Origin: Monodelphis domestica
Lineage: Eukaryota; Chordata; Mammalia; Didelphimorphia; Didelphidae
Direction of reading: 5' to 3'
Assembly (NCBI RefSeq): GCF_027887165.1
Contig: NC_077228.1
Span: 105,686,260-105,750,259 of the forward strand
Length of the DNA: 64,000 bases
Shown here: piece after piece, positions 45,421 through 57,632 of the stretch
How the letters are laid out: each line of letters opens with the position of its first letter
Position numbering within the stretch: position 1 is the first letter of the stretch
The notes under the pieces: generated by a model
Databases searched by the model: none
Seen by the model: only the letters and a program-made list of their open reading frames with translations
Told to the model about the DNA's origin: nothing
Position numbers and translations under genes: made by a program

Positions 45421-46074
45421 ACCATTTGTATTTTTTCTTCCCCAGAGTCTTTAGCCCTTTGCCAACCTGAATACAGTCCTTCTATAAGAATGAATGGAGA
45501 TTGCTAAGAATGACTTTGTCCTTCTGCCTTTTGCATGTCCCAGGTGGTTTGTCAATTGAAGAAAGCCTGCTTTCCTCTAAACAAGCCACCTAAAAGAAGT
45601 AGATAAGGTATGAAGATGGGTGTAGAAGTTGGAAGGGGAGGAGAATAAGGAACACTTGGCCTGTGATGCCCATTGCTTCCTAAATGGCCCCCTTCTTCCC
45701 TTAGAACTTGTGCTTATATTCTCTGTCCTTAGATCCCTGCCCCACTGTTCTCTTTCAAATCTCTTTTCAAATCTTTTTTACATTTCTTTCTTTTAGTTGA
45801 AAACTTGAATCTTTTAGCTGAGCTCCCCATGGATATTCCCTCTTCCTGGAATCTCCAGGGCTGTGGAAGAGGCAGTGAGCAAAGGGATTGGAAAGAAATA
45901 AGCAAAAAAAAAAATCTAACCAATTCAAACCCCTCACCACGGTTGCCGTTCCAGGTCCATTTAAGTTATTATTTTTTTCCTGTTTCTTGCTTCCAGAATA
46001 TCCAGAAAACAAGGCTCAGGTGCTTCTTCAGGATTCAGAGCTTTCTCCAGTGTTAGTAGAATAAATTTGAACCC

Positions 46075-46245
46075 CCTGAGGCTGGGTTTGTGACTGGTCT
46101 GAGCTGGATGGGATCAGTTGCCTCTTCTGAGTTTGGCCAAAGCTGGATCCTCCTAGGTAACAGTCCCCTGACAACCATTGTTTCTCCTGATGGGCATACT
46201 CATTATCCCCCTCCCCAGGGCACCTGCTCAGATGTATATATGGCA
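46075..46245 (-). promoter_or_regulatory. copy B candidate promoter / first-exon block
   Basis: Partner of 29735-29912. In gene sense it has CCATATATAC (near 46240-46230), AACAATGGTTGT (AACAATGG at 46182-46175) and GTTACCTAGGAG. No exon donor could be fixed, so the first exon is not defined. Confidence 0.5.
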
Positions 46246-46522
46246 CAGGTTTGAAGGACAGTATAGGAATAAGGCCTGGAGGTGTTGTTGCTTTTAGAAA
46301 AACAGAAAAAAAATTCATAGAATCTCAGAGATGGGGCAGATTTTAAAGTTCAGTTAGTCCAAATCCCTAATCTGACCTTAAATGATGGAAACTCAATTCT
46401 AGAGAGATGAAGTGACTTTCCTGATGTTATATAACAATGGCAGAGCCAGAACTAGAAAAAATTCAGGTCTTATGGATATACTGTATTTGATTCTCTGGGC
46501 CTACCCAGAGAATTATGTTTGA

Positions 46523-46693
46523 TTTGTAGCAATAAGAATACATAATGCATATCAGGTATTTACATTCTGAATCATAACTGTAGCAAAATTACAGTTTTGA
46601 AGTAGCCACCAAAATAATTTTTTGGTTTGGGGTCACCACAACATGAAGAACTGTATTGCGGGGTCACGGCATTAGAAAGGTTGAGAACCACTG
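46523..46693 (+). mobile_element. SPIN-type hAT element, 5' end missing
   Basis: Nearly collinear with 9522-9692: 'gtagcaataagaatacataa', 'ttttggtttggggtcaccac', 'ggggtcacggcattag', and the intact right end AGGTTGAGAACCACTG. The left terminal repeat is lost. Confidence 0.85.
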
Positions 46694-46699
46694 CTGTAG

Positions 46700-46975
46700 T
46701 GGATAGTTAATATCCTGCTTCAGATGGTAATTAGAGGTGTGACTTTGGGCAAATCATTTAATCAGGATCAGCATTTGAATCATAGTCTAGCACTCTACCC
46801 ACAATATCACCTACCTGTTCCTTTCCACCTTTTTTACACTATCCCACTTTCTTCATCTATAAAGTGGGGATAATAATAACACCTGCCTAACTGGGCTGTG
46901 CAGATCCATTGAAATAATAGCTATATAAGCACTTTCCAAATCTTAATGTATTCTATAAGTGTTAGCTATTATTGC
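46700..46975 (+). repeat. MIR-type remnants
   Basis: 'gtgactttgggcaaatcatt' and 'ctatataagcactttccaaa'. Confidence 0.45.
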
Positions 46976-46979
46976 TTTA

Positions 46980-47335
46980 AATGTTTTTTAACATTTCAAT
47001 TTATCATTTCTTTTTAAGTTTGAAGCTCTAAATTATCTCTTTTCCTCCCACTACTTCTCCTTCCTACACTTAGAAGGCAAATAATATTGAATCAATTATT
47101 CATGTGAAATCATAACTATTTCCAAAAAAAGCAACAATGATAAAATGATAAAATTATGTCAGTTTTCACTTAAAGTCTATCAGTTCTCTCTCTGGAGTCC
47201 TTTGGAATTGCCTTGGACCATTCTGTCATTCAGAGTAGCTAAGTTTTTTTTACCATTGATCACCATTACAACATTGCTGTTACTGTGCACAATGATCTCC
47301 CTGTTCTCACTTCACTTTTTATCTATTATCGTTAT
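46980..47335 (-). mobile_element. L1 3' UTR fragment
   Basis: 'tttttaacatttcaatttat', 'ctctctctggagtcctttgg' and 'attgccttggaccattctgt' follow the L1 tail order. Confidence 0.6.
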
Positions 47336-47719
47336 GGAAGAAGGAGAAGGAAGCTGTTAATTTTGAGCAACTTTATTATTGGGAATTTGCCAGATACAAT
47401 TTGAAAGTGTCAGGTTTGGTTAAGGTGCTTTTGCTGCTCTAATCACATTTGATAAACTGTGATCCAGTTGCCTCCTACAGTTTCTGGGCTCTGGATAAAG
47501 TTGAGGAAATCTGACTAGAGAACTCCTACCTGCCAGAGGCAATATGGGGAGAAAAAGCTTAGAAAACTGTGCTAAAGGGATATGAATTTGATACTCAGTT
47601 ATGGCTCTGTTTTCATCACTCTACCCCCTTCTAAGAGATTATAGTTTTCTGTTCTAAATATAATCTACACCATTTGCCACCCCCATTTTGAGGAGTGTCT
47701 GTAAGCTGATAATTATGCT

Positions 47720-47890
47720 GGTCAAAAGGATATAAATTTAAAGCTAGAAGAGACCTTAGACATTTTACAGATGAGGAAACTGGGATTGGGAGAGGTTAAG
47801 TTCCTTGCCTAGAGTCACACAACTATTAAGTCTGGGACAATATTTAAACCTGGATCTAGCATTCTGCCCAGAGTGTACCCTAGATGCTCC
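47720..47890 (-). repeat. MIR-type SINE
   Basis: 'tttacagatgaggaaactgg', 'agagtcacacaactattaag' and 'aaacctggatctagcattct'. Confidence 0.6.
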
Positions 47891-47899
47891 TCCTTCCCC

Positions 47900-48540
47900 T
47901 TTCTTTGCATTGGTGAAAGAGGAGGCACTGTAAATGATTCTTATTATCTTTGGTTCTTCCCAAAGGGCCTGAAAAAAATTTAAGAGCTATTTCTCCATAA
48001 GATCCCTTCAATCAAAACACTTTGTCTAACTGCTCATTTCTTCAGATGGTATCCGGCAGGTAAAATATTTGAAAGCTCTAGCCTTAGGCAGCCAGTTTCA
48101 TAAAACAGGAAGAATATAGTAGTTGTGTTCAAATGTATTAAAGGTTGTCATCAGAAAAGAATCTTCTCCTTAGTTTTACAGATCGGGGCCATAAGGGGTA
48201 GAAGTTGCAGAGGCACATTTAGATTCCTATAAGAGCATCCTAACAGCAATCCCAAAGTAGCATGTGCTGCCTCAAAAGGTATTGAGTTCCCCCTCTCCAA
48301 AAGATGTTCAAGCAAAAATTGGATAACCACTTGTGAGGATGTTGTAAAAGGGGTTCTTGTTCAGAATTCATAGATTTTATTAGGTTGAACACAGTACTGG
48401 ATTTGGAGTCAGGAAGACCTGAGCTTCAATTTCCCCCCATATTCCTGTGAAAATTTTCTGATTGAGCTTCCTATAAAACTGGGAAGCATGGCCACCAAAA
48501 AAAATCTCCTCTCAGGGATTTTACAGGATAGTGATATAGT
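47900..48540. other. no gene seen
   Basis: Unique sequence between repeats. Confidence 0.45.
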
Positions 48541-48553
48541 GAGAGGCTTGAAA

Positions 48554-48556
<3 letters not shown>

Positions 48557-48598
<42 letters not shown>
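48557..48598 (+). repeat. (GT)n microsatellite
   Basis: About 21 units. Confidence 0.95.
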
Positions 48599-48601
<3 letters not shown>

Positions 48602-48867
48602 TGATCATCTTCCCTATGTCCACATGAACACACACACCTAAATGCAACTTGTGGGAAGGTATGGATGGATGTTACTAGAGAGTCTGGAAACCCACGTGTC
48701 TCTCACAGATGGAAGAATGTCTCTCCTCTTCCAAAATCTCATACCAACACTATTCCATTCTCATGTACATGTAACATTGTCATCATTCTCTCTGCCAATT
48801 AGAAGAACTATATAAAATGCTCCAGGATTGAAAACAGTATTACACTAATCATCTATTTATCTGTCCA

Positions 48868-49013
<146 letters not shown>

Positions 49014-49264
49014 TTTTTGTTGGGAGTCTGATTTATTTTAAAATAATTGCAGTATTTTTTTAGATCTGAACCTCTAAATTTATGATCCTATGAATATACA
49101 CAATAACTTCAATAATGTGAGCAGAAAAAACAAGAAAACAATCAAAACTGAATATTGAAGAACCATAAGGCAGCTAGGGATTTTACAGGATGATGATGTA
49201 GTGAGAGGCTTGAATACCACTGAGAAAAAAGTAAGGATATATGTGACCCTTGTCCTAGAGAAGA

Positions 49265-49390
49265 GAAGATAATAAGTTAAAATCTGGCCTCAGATACTTA
49301 CTAGCTGTATGACCCCAGAAAAGTCACTTAACCCTGGTGTTGCCCTTCTGATTTAGAGTTGTTACTAAGATAAAAGATAAGGTAGAAGAA
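49265..49390 (+). repeat. SINE1-type SINE, 5'-truncated
   Basis: 'aaaatctggcctcagatact' to 'aaagataaggtag'. Confidence 0.65.
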
Positions 49391-49514
49391 CAGGGAGAAG
49401 AAGGAGGAAGAGAAGCAGAAGAAGACAATGAGGACATATGGTTTGTTTTTTTCTTCATGTTTTAGGTACTATCAGATGGAAGAACTGCCATGTATGCATC
49501 TTGGATTTACAGCT

Positions 49515-49655
49515 GAATTGGTCCTCAGAGGTCATTGAGTACAACGTTCTGGTGCACAGAAAGGTTAAGTGACTTGCTCAGGGTCACATGGTAGGACTTG
49601 AATCCAGGGCTCCTTGATTCCATGTCTGGTACCCTATTTGCTATGACATGCTGCC
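49515..49655 (-). repeat. MIR-type SINE
   Basis: 'ggttaagtgacttgctcagg' and 'gacttgaatccagggctcc'. Confidence 0.5.
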
Positions 49656-50040
49656 TCATGTTTTTGCATTATTCAGTTTCAATTGCTGTTCTTTCCACTC
49701 GCATTGTTGCAGCCATTGTGTCTTGGACCACTAGGTAAAGGAATATAGTACATTGAAAATGCCTGGGTACTTTGGGTGAGCTGGGAGTTGAGCCTGGGAC
49801 AGCCTTGTGTGTCATTGCCCTGGAGATTCTGGGTTTGTGTATCATATCCCTGGAGACCCCAATGAAGACCATAACAAAAGAGACATCATCTTGAGTTTGT
49901 GTTCATGTATTTTATGGATACCCTTGGTTATCTGTTGCCATATCTATATTGCCAGTAACCATGTGGATGGGTATGTTTGGAGAGGGAAGTCAGTATGACT
50001 GGTTGCCAAATATAGTACCAACTCAGTTTCCTATAAGTAA

Positions 50041-50388
50041 TGTAAGAATTGAAATAATATCTCTACCCAGATATCTATTTTATAAAGTATATTGGAAAGG
50101 GTAGACAATCATTCCTAAGTAACTTGACCGTGTGGTGCCTAGCCTGCCAGTCTCTTTCTTCCTTCACTCCACCTGCCTGTTCTGCATTCTGACTTCTTCC
50201 TTCCTAATTCTCTTCTTGGTTCTCCCCTGATTCTCTCTTGATTCTCCCCCAATTCTCCCCAAACCTTGACCTTTATTGACCCACAGCATGCTGACTGACA
50301 CAAAACCTGGCACAACTGTGGTATGTTAGGAATGTTTGATAGACAGATAAAGTTATTGGGGGGGGAGGGGAGGATCTTCCTTGACACA
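50041..50388 (-). repeat. 3' LTR of the endogenous retrovirus
   Basis: Aligns with 57136-57519: 'tagcctgccagtctctttc', 'aaccttgacctttattgac' and 'aactgtggtatgttaggaat'. Ends are TG...CA in either direction. Confidence 0.85.
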
Positions 50389-52521
50389 ATCCTCCCTGTG
50401 ATCCTTTGGGAGACTCATCTCCCCAATGGATCATTTAAATATAACTATCATATAACTAAATACCTTCTAGCTAAAAATACATACAATATTACATTTTTCT
50501 AAGAGGGAGTTACAATAGTTAGAGATGAGAATAAAATACAAAGACTGATTGATAGATGCATTGACAAAATGCCAATTAGGGGGCTGTCCCCTTTGTCACA
50601 AGAGTTTACATTCAGAAGAAGTATGTTCAATCCCCTTCAATTCAGTTCATTATATCCCAAAGTTCATTCTGGATCTTTTGATGCAGTGTGTGGCTTCTTC
50701 AGGCACTTTACAGCACCTTCTCCAAAAGGATCCGCTTTCTTTTTGGATGTTGCCAAGTTTCTTTTCCTGAAATTTCTCCAAAAAATTTTAAACCTTAAAT
50801 TTTTTAGGATACTTACACAATCCCCCCTGAGGAGGGTGTTGACAAACACCAGAATCACACTGAGATAAATGACTGAGTTATGAGGTATATGAAACAATTG
50901 TCAAAAGAAAAACAAAAACAAAAAAAAACCACCCCCAAAAAATCCCAAATAAAAGAGTGAAAAAATGAAATTTCATATAAAATAATAAGAAATACAGAAA
51001 TGATAAAAAATAAAAATTTTACATGTATGAAATTCTGAGTAAAAAATAATAAACCTGTAACAGGTTCTTGAATCACAGTAAAATCCAATTAAAGTGGCTT
51101 ATGTTCCACAAGCCTGTAGGACAATAGCAGCAACACAGAACTTTACCCATTTGCAGCCAAGACTACAGAAAATTGCCAAACTATAAGAGAGAAAGGACTA
51201 AGTTTCAGCAGCAAATGGGAAAAATCATTCTTTGGTCTGATTTTACCACTACTGTCAGAGATAGGGGGATCCAGGATGATAGCTAACCTGAGGCACTTGA
51301 CTCAAAGTATTGCACATGGAGTGTGGTTCAAGAAAGTCCTGCCTCTTAACATATGTCAAGTGCCTCAACCTTGATTCGCACACTAGGTTCAAGTCCTTTT
51401 GTATTGGCATAGAAGTTCAACAATCCTCCCTGCATTGGATTTGGTCTGTTTTGGCCTTGTGCTATTTGGCACTGTATATTGGCTCTTTTGTTCCCTTCTC
51501 CTGGAATTAGACATAGACATAATCTTTTAACAAAGTCCCATAACATTTATCAATAAATAGCAGGTTTCCATAGTCTTTTGCCTTTTGGATATGCATATTA
51601 CTAGGGCTAATAGATACTGTAAACTTTATCCTTCAAGTTAAAAAAACATTAATACTGATCTCATGTACTTCAAGTATCACCAAGGTTAGGAAAAAAGAAA
51701 GAAAAATAAATCAAATATCCTACTGCAAACAGAAAGAGAAAAAATGGAAAAAAATATAATTTCCTAGTTAAATATTCCATGTAACAATGTGTTAGCTAAG
51801 CAGAGGCACAACACAATAAGTGGTCACTCAAAAATGAAATTTATATCACTCTTAACTTGGCCAGGATCTGCAGTGTGATTGCACATAATTTTTCACCAGG
51901 TAAAAACCTTTTAAAAAACAGTAGTACAACAACTAATACAGATTCTAAAAAATGCCAAAATCCTCAAAATTATAAGAACCCATTTGAGGACAATAACAAA
52001 CAAACCAACTATCATTAGGATTCACATGATTTGCTGTGTGACATCCAAAAACCTATAAACACATGAATACTTGTCACAAGTTCTACAGATTTAGCCAATC
52101 TTTCAACCTTGGCAAAGATATTTTTAACAAAGTCTATCATTACCATCTTTCCAAAATTTAGTGGGAGAGAAACCCAAAAAACCTCAGTACTGTTGATGAA
52201 TAATTACAAAATATAATAAATCCATTTAGAAGCTACAAGGTTTCATAGGAAAAATCATTCCCACCTCCCAGATGAGATTATAACACTTCAGAGGGTAACT
52301 TAGCCATTTAGGCACCTCCCTCCCTCTTGGTATGAGACTGTAACAGTACACCAGAACTGTCTCCAATATGTTCCAACCATTTTCACATGGAGCTGAGGAC
52401 TAAAAAGCAAAAATCACTTCGGATACATCATCCATTACATTTACAATAAATGCAGAGATGGGAAAATACAAAAATGCCATTGCACTCTACTTCTGCTACA
52501 AATAGACCCTTACCTCTTTTT

Positions 52522-53087
52522 TTAAAAAATATATTTTATTTGATCATTTCCAAGCATTATTCGTTAAGGACATAGATCATTTTCTTTTCCTCCCCCCCAA
52601 CCCCATAGCCGACGCGTAAGTCCACTGGGCCTTAGATGTTTTCTTGATTTGAACCGATTGCTTTGTTGATAGTATTTGCATTAGAGTGTTCATTTAGAGT
52701 CTATCCTCTGTCATGACCCCTCAACCTCTGTATTCAGGCAGTTGCTTTTTCTCGGTGTTTCCACTCCCATAGTTTATCCTTTGCTTATGAATGGTGTTTT
52801 TTTCTCCTGGATCCCTGCAAGTTGTTTAGGGACATTACACCGCCACTAATGGAGAAGTCCATTACGTTCGATTATACCACAGTGTATTAGTCTCTGTGTA
52901 CAATGTTCTCCTGGTTCTGCTCCTCTCGCTCTGCATCACTTCCTGGAGGTTGTTCCAGTCTCCATGGAACTTCTCCACTTTATTATTCCTTTTAGCACAA
53001 TAGTACTCCATCACCAACATATACCACAGTTTGTTCAGCCATTCCCCAATTGATGGGCATCCCCTCGTTTTCCAGTTTTGGGCCACC
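52522..53087 (-). mobile_element. L1 3' end nested in the retrovirus
   Basis: A perfect duplication 'agacccttacctcttttt' (52504-52521 and 53088-53105) brackets it. The reverse reading gives ORF2 C-terminus (WKTRGCPSIGEW and NKLWYMLVMEYY), the 3' UTR and an A tail. It is younger than the retrovirus. Confidence 0.88.
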
Positions 53088-53701
53088 AGACCCTTACCTC
53101 TTTTTACAAACAACTCAAGAGGCAAGCAAATAAATGATCAAAGGTAGGGATGCTCCCAGATATCTGAAAACCACTTTTTAAGACTCAGTAAAATCAACTG
53201 AGATTATTAGATAATTAAATTCCCAAAACTTGTATACAGGTTGAAACCAACATGATGGAATCCATCCATCAGCTCTGTGTGACAATTAACAAAGGCAAAA
53301 AAGGAATCAAATTCTGTTTATGGGCTTTTACAATGAACATTCTTCAGTACAAACATAGTTATAAGGGAGGTACAAATAAAGACAATGTAACAGAAAATTT
53401 CAATTTTGATAACTTATGAAGTGGTTAACAGTAAATTACATACATCTTGTATTTAAGACTTGTGTTACAGAGACTTCTTCATTCCGGGGAGGGAAACAAA
53501 CTGAAACAGTTAACATTAATAAGGCAATGAGGTCTGAAAAGGCTTAAAAATTCACTTCCAGACTCTTTGAGGTTCCTTCCCCTCCCAAGTACCACCAGTC
53601 AGCACAATTTCTTTGTTCACACCTCTGGGTTCCCCCATACTGAGGGGAGTTCCTGCACTGAGTACAGGTGTTTGGGTATGTTTTGATTTTTATATATATA
53701 T

Positions 53702-54862
53702 TTATAAATACTGGTACTTGTGGGAATATCATGTTGATAAATCGACCATGCCCTTCAGTGAGGAAACCATTCTTTCCTTGGGACCAAACCATTCTAGCTT
53801 AACTCCTTCAGTAAAATCTAGCATCTGAATAACTATTCCTCCTACCAATATTACTATTCCTGAAACTTCTATTCCTATTTTCCTGATTTCTCTTCTTATA
53901 ATTCATAATTACATGACTAACTTTTCCACAAAAATGACATGTTAGTGGTTGTTTCATGGATTCTAGTAAGGGTGCTATGATCTCCTTGCTTAACCTTTAC
54001 AACAGTTTCAGTTAATTATTTTATTTCCTTCCTCAATGTCTCTACTAAAGTAGCATTCTCCTTATCCTTCTCACCCTGTTTAGAAGTCAATTCATTTATT
54101 TCCTTCCTCAATGCTTCCACTAAATCAGTGTTCTCCTTTTCCTTATGTCCCTCAAAAGCATAAACTGTCACTCTTTTCAATTCTTCAGGGTCTATAGTAG
54201 GTCAATTTGGACAGCTAATATCATCTGTGGTAACTGCTACTTGGCCTGTGTTCTGGAGTTCAATGGAGTGGGTTGTAGTGAGGCTGGCAGGGGGAAAGGA
54301 GTGGGGTGGTGGAATGGAGCTGGTCAGCAGGTGGAGAGGCAGAGCGTAAGGATTGGGAGTGTGGTGGAGAGGAGTGGGGGAAGGGCTGGGGTGGGGTGGA
54401 GAGGAACAGGGGAGGGGCTGGGGGTTGGGTGGAGAGGAAGGGGGATGGCACCGGGTACTGGGTGGAGAGGAGTAGGATGGCTGAGGTCTAGAGGAGTCAT
54501 AGTAAGGTGGGTGGGAAGGAGAGTATGGAAAAGGATTGAAGTAGGGATGGTACAGGTGGGGATAGGGGAGATATGTGGGTAAGGGAGGGTAGGGAGGTAG
54601 ATTGGGAAGAAAGGGGATGGGAGGAGTAGGGGATGAGCAAGGTCTGATAGGGAGAGGAGCTGAGGGGTTCAAGTCCTGGTTTGGGTCAGTATGAGGAGAA
54701 ACCTCCTCACAGGCCAGGTGGGATGATAGAGTGTGTTTCTTGCTAGATTTCACTGAAGGAGTTAAGCTAGAATGGTTTGGTCCCAAGGAAAGAATGGTTT
54801 CCTCACTGAAGGGGATGGTCGATTTATCAACATGATATTCCCACAAGTACCAGTATTTATAA
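53702..54862. repeat. 122-bp inverted repeat inside the retrovirus
   Basis: 53702-53823 is the reverse complement of 54741-54862 at about 98% identity. The arms are about 0.9 kb apart and enclose the proline-rich region. Confidence 0.85.
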
Positions 54863-55014
54863 TCTTTGGAATCTTTGTTTTTAATGGCTAACTTCAAATC
54901 TTTTAAGATCTTGAAGTCAAAAGAGTCGAACTTTGGCCAAGTAAAAGATATGTCCACCCATGCCTTACAAAGCTTTCTAGCTTCTTTCTTTGTCATCCAA
55001 TTCTCCTTAGGCAA
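54202..55014 (-). pseudogene. gag matrix-like and proline-rich fragment of the retrovirus
   Basis: The N-terminal part resembles class I Gag matrix proteins (WPKFDSFDFKILKDL, then YKYWYLWEYHV). It is followed by a long Pro/Ser/Tyr-rich region with PPYY-like late-domain motifs. No capsid region was recognised. Fossil remnant of a broken element. Confidence 0.6.
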
Positions 55015-55309
55015 ATTAGGATCTGCCCAGAAATTTAGAAATTTATGCAGGGATGAATCAGGAGGAATATGTCCTGATTCCCCTTAATGTGTTGCAGTAT
55101 TTCCAATATTGTCTAGTCTGTATGTCTTATTTAAGCTAGTTTGAGTATATTGCTAAATGGCCAGTTTAAACAATGAAATGTTCCTAAAACATAAAAAAAA
55201 TAGAGACACAAAGTTCTTCAATGTTATTGTGGAAGGCAATAAGTGGAGGTTAAAAACAAAAGGCTAATGTAAGGAAACAGTAATTGTAGCACAGCAATAG
55301 TATCAATAA

Positions 55310-55620
55310 TGAATGTGTATTCAGTGTAATAATTTATTAATAATTAATAACAACATGCAATATACATTTATTGTAATTATTGTCACTAATAATTATATGC
55401 ATTTATCATAATTATCAACAATATTATATATAATTAATATTGTACATCTATTATAATTATTGTTGTTAATAATTAATAAGCATAAAACAAGCATCAATAA
55501 TCAATAATAACCATTAGTGATTAATAATGACTAATAATAGTTATTGAAAATTAGTAATTATTGTTATTGATAGTATTATTAATACTATTGTGTTCTAAAA
55601 TTATTCCTTAATATTGCATG
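55310..55620. repeat. AT-rich (TAAT)/(ATT) low-complexity tract
   Basis: Imperfect 'aataattattaataatt' units in the retroviral leader, with many short palindromes. Confidence 0.85.
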
Positions 55621-56479
55621 TAATTAATTTGATTTAATGTTGTCTTTGTTCAATTTTAGAAATTTTGTTTTAATTTAAATTCAATATTATAAACATTTCC
55701 TATTAAAATAATTTTATTTAAATGTATTCAATTTAATCATATTATTTTAGGTCACTAGTATCAGTAGCAAAAGATTTCTTTTTATTTTCCTGCAGTTTAA
55801 TTCTCAACAGTAGGTGATGCTATAAATGCGGTAGAGTGAAGGCACCTGTGGGTAGACATAACTAAGCAAGCAGTTAGATAAAGGAAAGAAAAAAAATATT
55901 GGCTTTTGATACGCTAAAGAAGGCAGGCACTCTGCAAGGAAACTTTGAGGGTGGGTTTTAATATGCTAAAGGAGTCAGGCAGTTTGCCAGGAAAGTTTGA
56001 GGGTGGGGGAGGGAGAGAGAAAAATGCAGTTTCCCTTTCCCCAGAGCTTAATCAGTGGCCACGATTTTTAAAAGTTGGGGGGGGGAAATCTCCTAACCCT
56101 AGCCCACAGCCTGTAAGGACCCTCAGGATTAATTTAATGGGTGTTGCCAAGCAGGTCCCTGCAGCAGTGGCCCAGTGGGTGTGGCGAGGGGAAAGTCAGG
56201 CAGACACTGGGCTGGGAAAGATCTGTTGGGTTCTAGTACCCCTCGGTTTAAAAAAAAACAAAAAAACTCGGTCCCGTTTGGAATGGGGGAGGTCTTACAC
56301 CAATTCCTAGGGGGCCACCCCTGTGTACTATTCCCCCAGTCAGCAAGGGCTGGTCTGTGCCCAGTGCAGTGGGAGGGTTTTGCATCACAGTACCAGCAGC
56401 CAACTATGCTCATGGTGTCTAAAAGCCTGGGTTTTTGCAAGCCCAGGAAAACAGACCATCCTTTACCACCCCACTCTCA

Positions 56480-56540
56480 TCCAAAATGGGTGGGGTGGGG
56501 TGGGATGGGATGGGGCGGGATGAGGTGGGGTGGACCATGT
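56480..56540 (+). repeat. G-rich (GGGGT)/(GGGAT) tract
   Basis: Runs of GGGG separated by T or AT on the plus strand: a candidate quadruplex within the retroviral leader. Confidence 0.8.
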
Positions 56541-57002
56541 GGGGAATCCTTAACAATCCGGGGGGGTAAAAAAAACCAGTAGTTCTCCTACCTGGTTGTG
56601 TTTTGGGTAAAAAGCATCCTTTCTTTTCTCTACTGCCCCAGGGAGCCCCTAACTCTAATCCACAGCCTAGAAGGATCCCCAGGATTTGTTCAAGGGGTTC
56701 CCCCTGCCCTGCACTGCACTAGGTTGAAAGAAGGAACACTAGGATCTTGTGTGCTGTGGAAAGGAAAAGAGCAGGAGTTCCTGTTGGGTCCTAAAACCCA
56801 CTGGATTCTGTATGGGCAAAAAGTCCCCCTTCACCCCTATTCAAGCTGAAAGAAAAAAAAGGGTGGGGTGGGGGACACCACCAGGGAAGGAGCTTTTCTC
56901 ACCAATCCAATGTGATCCTATCCAGGAAAAATAGCAGCCTGTTCCCTCTCTCCAACTAGATTCCTTTCATACACGAAGGCAGGCCAGCAAAATGAAGCTG
57001 TT

Positions 57003-57048
57003 TTTTGTTTGTTTGTTTGTTTTTGTTTATTTGTTTGTTTTGTTTGAT
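57003..57048 (+). repeat. (GTTT)n microsatellite
   Basis: About ten GTTT-type units just inside the 5' LTR. Confidence 0.85.
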
Positions 57049-57135
57049 TATTTATTTTACTTAAGCTATACCTACTCAAAATTTCCCTCAGAAGAAAATT
57101 AAGGTCCTAAAAGTCCCTGACTGATGTTTGCCAAC

Positions 57136-57519
57136 TGTAGGAATTGGAATAATATTTCTACCCAGATATGTATTTTATAAAGTTTATGTAAAGAGTAGAC
57201 AATTATTCCTAAATAACCTAACTAACCTAACCTAAAATTCCTAACCCTAACTAACACGTAGTGCCTAGCCTGCCAGTCTCTTTCCTCCTTCCCTCCACCT
57301 GCCTACTCTGCATCCTGACTTCTTCCTTCCTCATTCTCTTCTCAGTTCTCCCCCATTCTCTCTTGATTCTCCCCTGATTTTTCTTCCCAAACCTTGACCT
57401 TTACTGACACACAACATGCTGACCAATGCAAAACTTGTCGCAACTGTGGTATGTCAGGAATGTTTGCTAGACAGGTAAATCTACTGAGGAGCGGGGAGGG
57501 GAGGATCTTTTTGGACACA
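57136..57519 (-). repeat. 5' LTR of the endogenous retrovirus
   Basis: Partner of 50041-50388. It holds an extra 'aacctaactaacctaaccta' block absent from the other LTR. Confidence 0.82.
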
Positions 57520-57632
57520 GTAACATCCCCTCCCTCAATAAAGTTGCCACTGTTGTCATTAAATACTGTGAGAAGGGAATTCCCCTCCCTTTGTTTTGAT
57601 GTAATGTAATGAATCAGCATTTACTACTGAGA

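Larger units (their letters stand above)
50041..57519 (-). mobile_element. endogenous retrovirus, gamma-type (class I-like), broken
   Basis: Two related LTRs (50041-50388 and 57136-57519) bracket 6.7 kb. Outer flanks carry a matching GTAA (50037-50040 and 57520-57523), a 4-bp duplication as in class I elements. The gag-like frame lies on the minus strand, so 57136-57519 is the 5' LTR. A purine run beside the inner edge of 50388 fits a polypurine tract in that orientation. Parts in element order: 5' LTR, long leader, gag matrix-like region, degenerate remainder with a nested L1, 3' LTR. I recognise no protease, polymerase or envelope. The LTRs differ noticeably, so it is old, with many breaks. 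Confidence 0.8.

Noticed and set aside
46028-46318. 96-residue minus-strand frame upstream of copy B
   Set aside because: It spans the candidate promoter block, and copy A has no matching frame.
54145-54582. 145-residue Gly/Trp/Arg-rich frame on the plus strand
   Set aside because: Shadow of the proline-rich retroviral region on the other strand.
56129-56582. Frames of 103-135 residues in the retroviral leader
   Set aside because: GC-rich leader with internal repeats; no family resemblance and frames on both strands.
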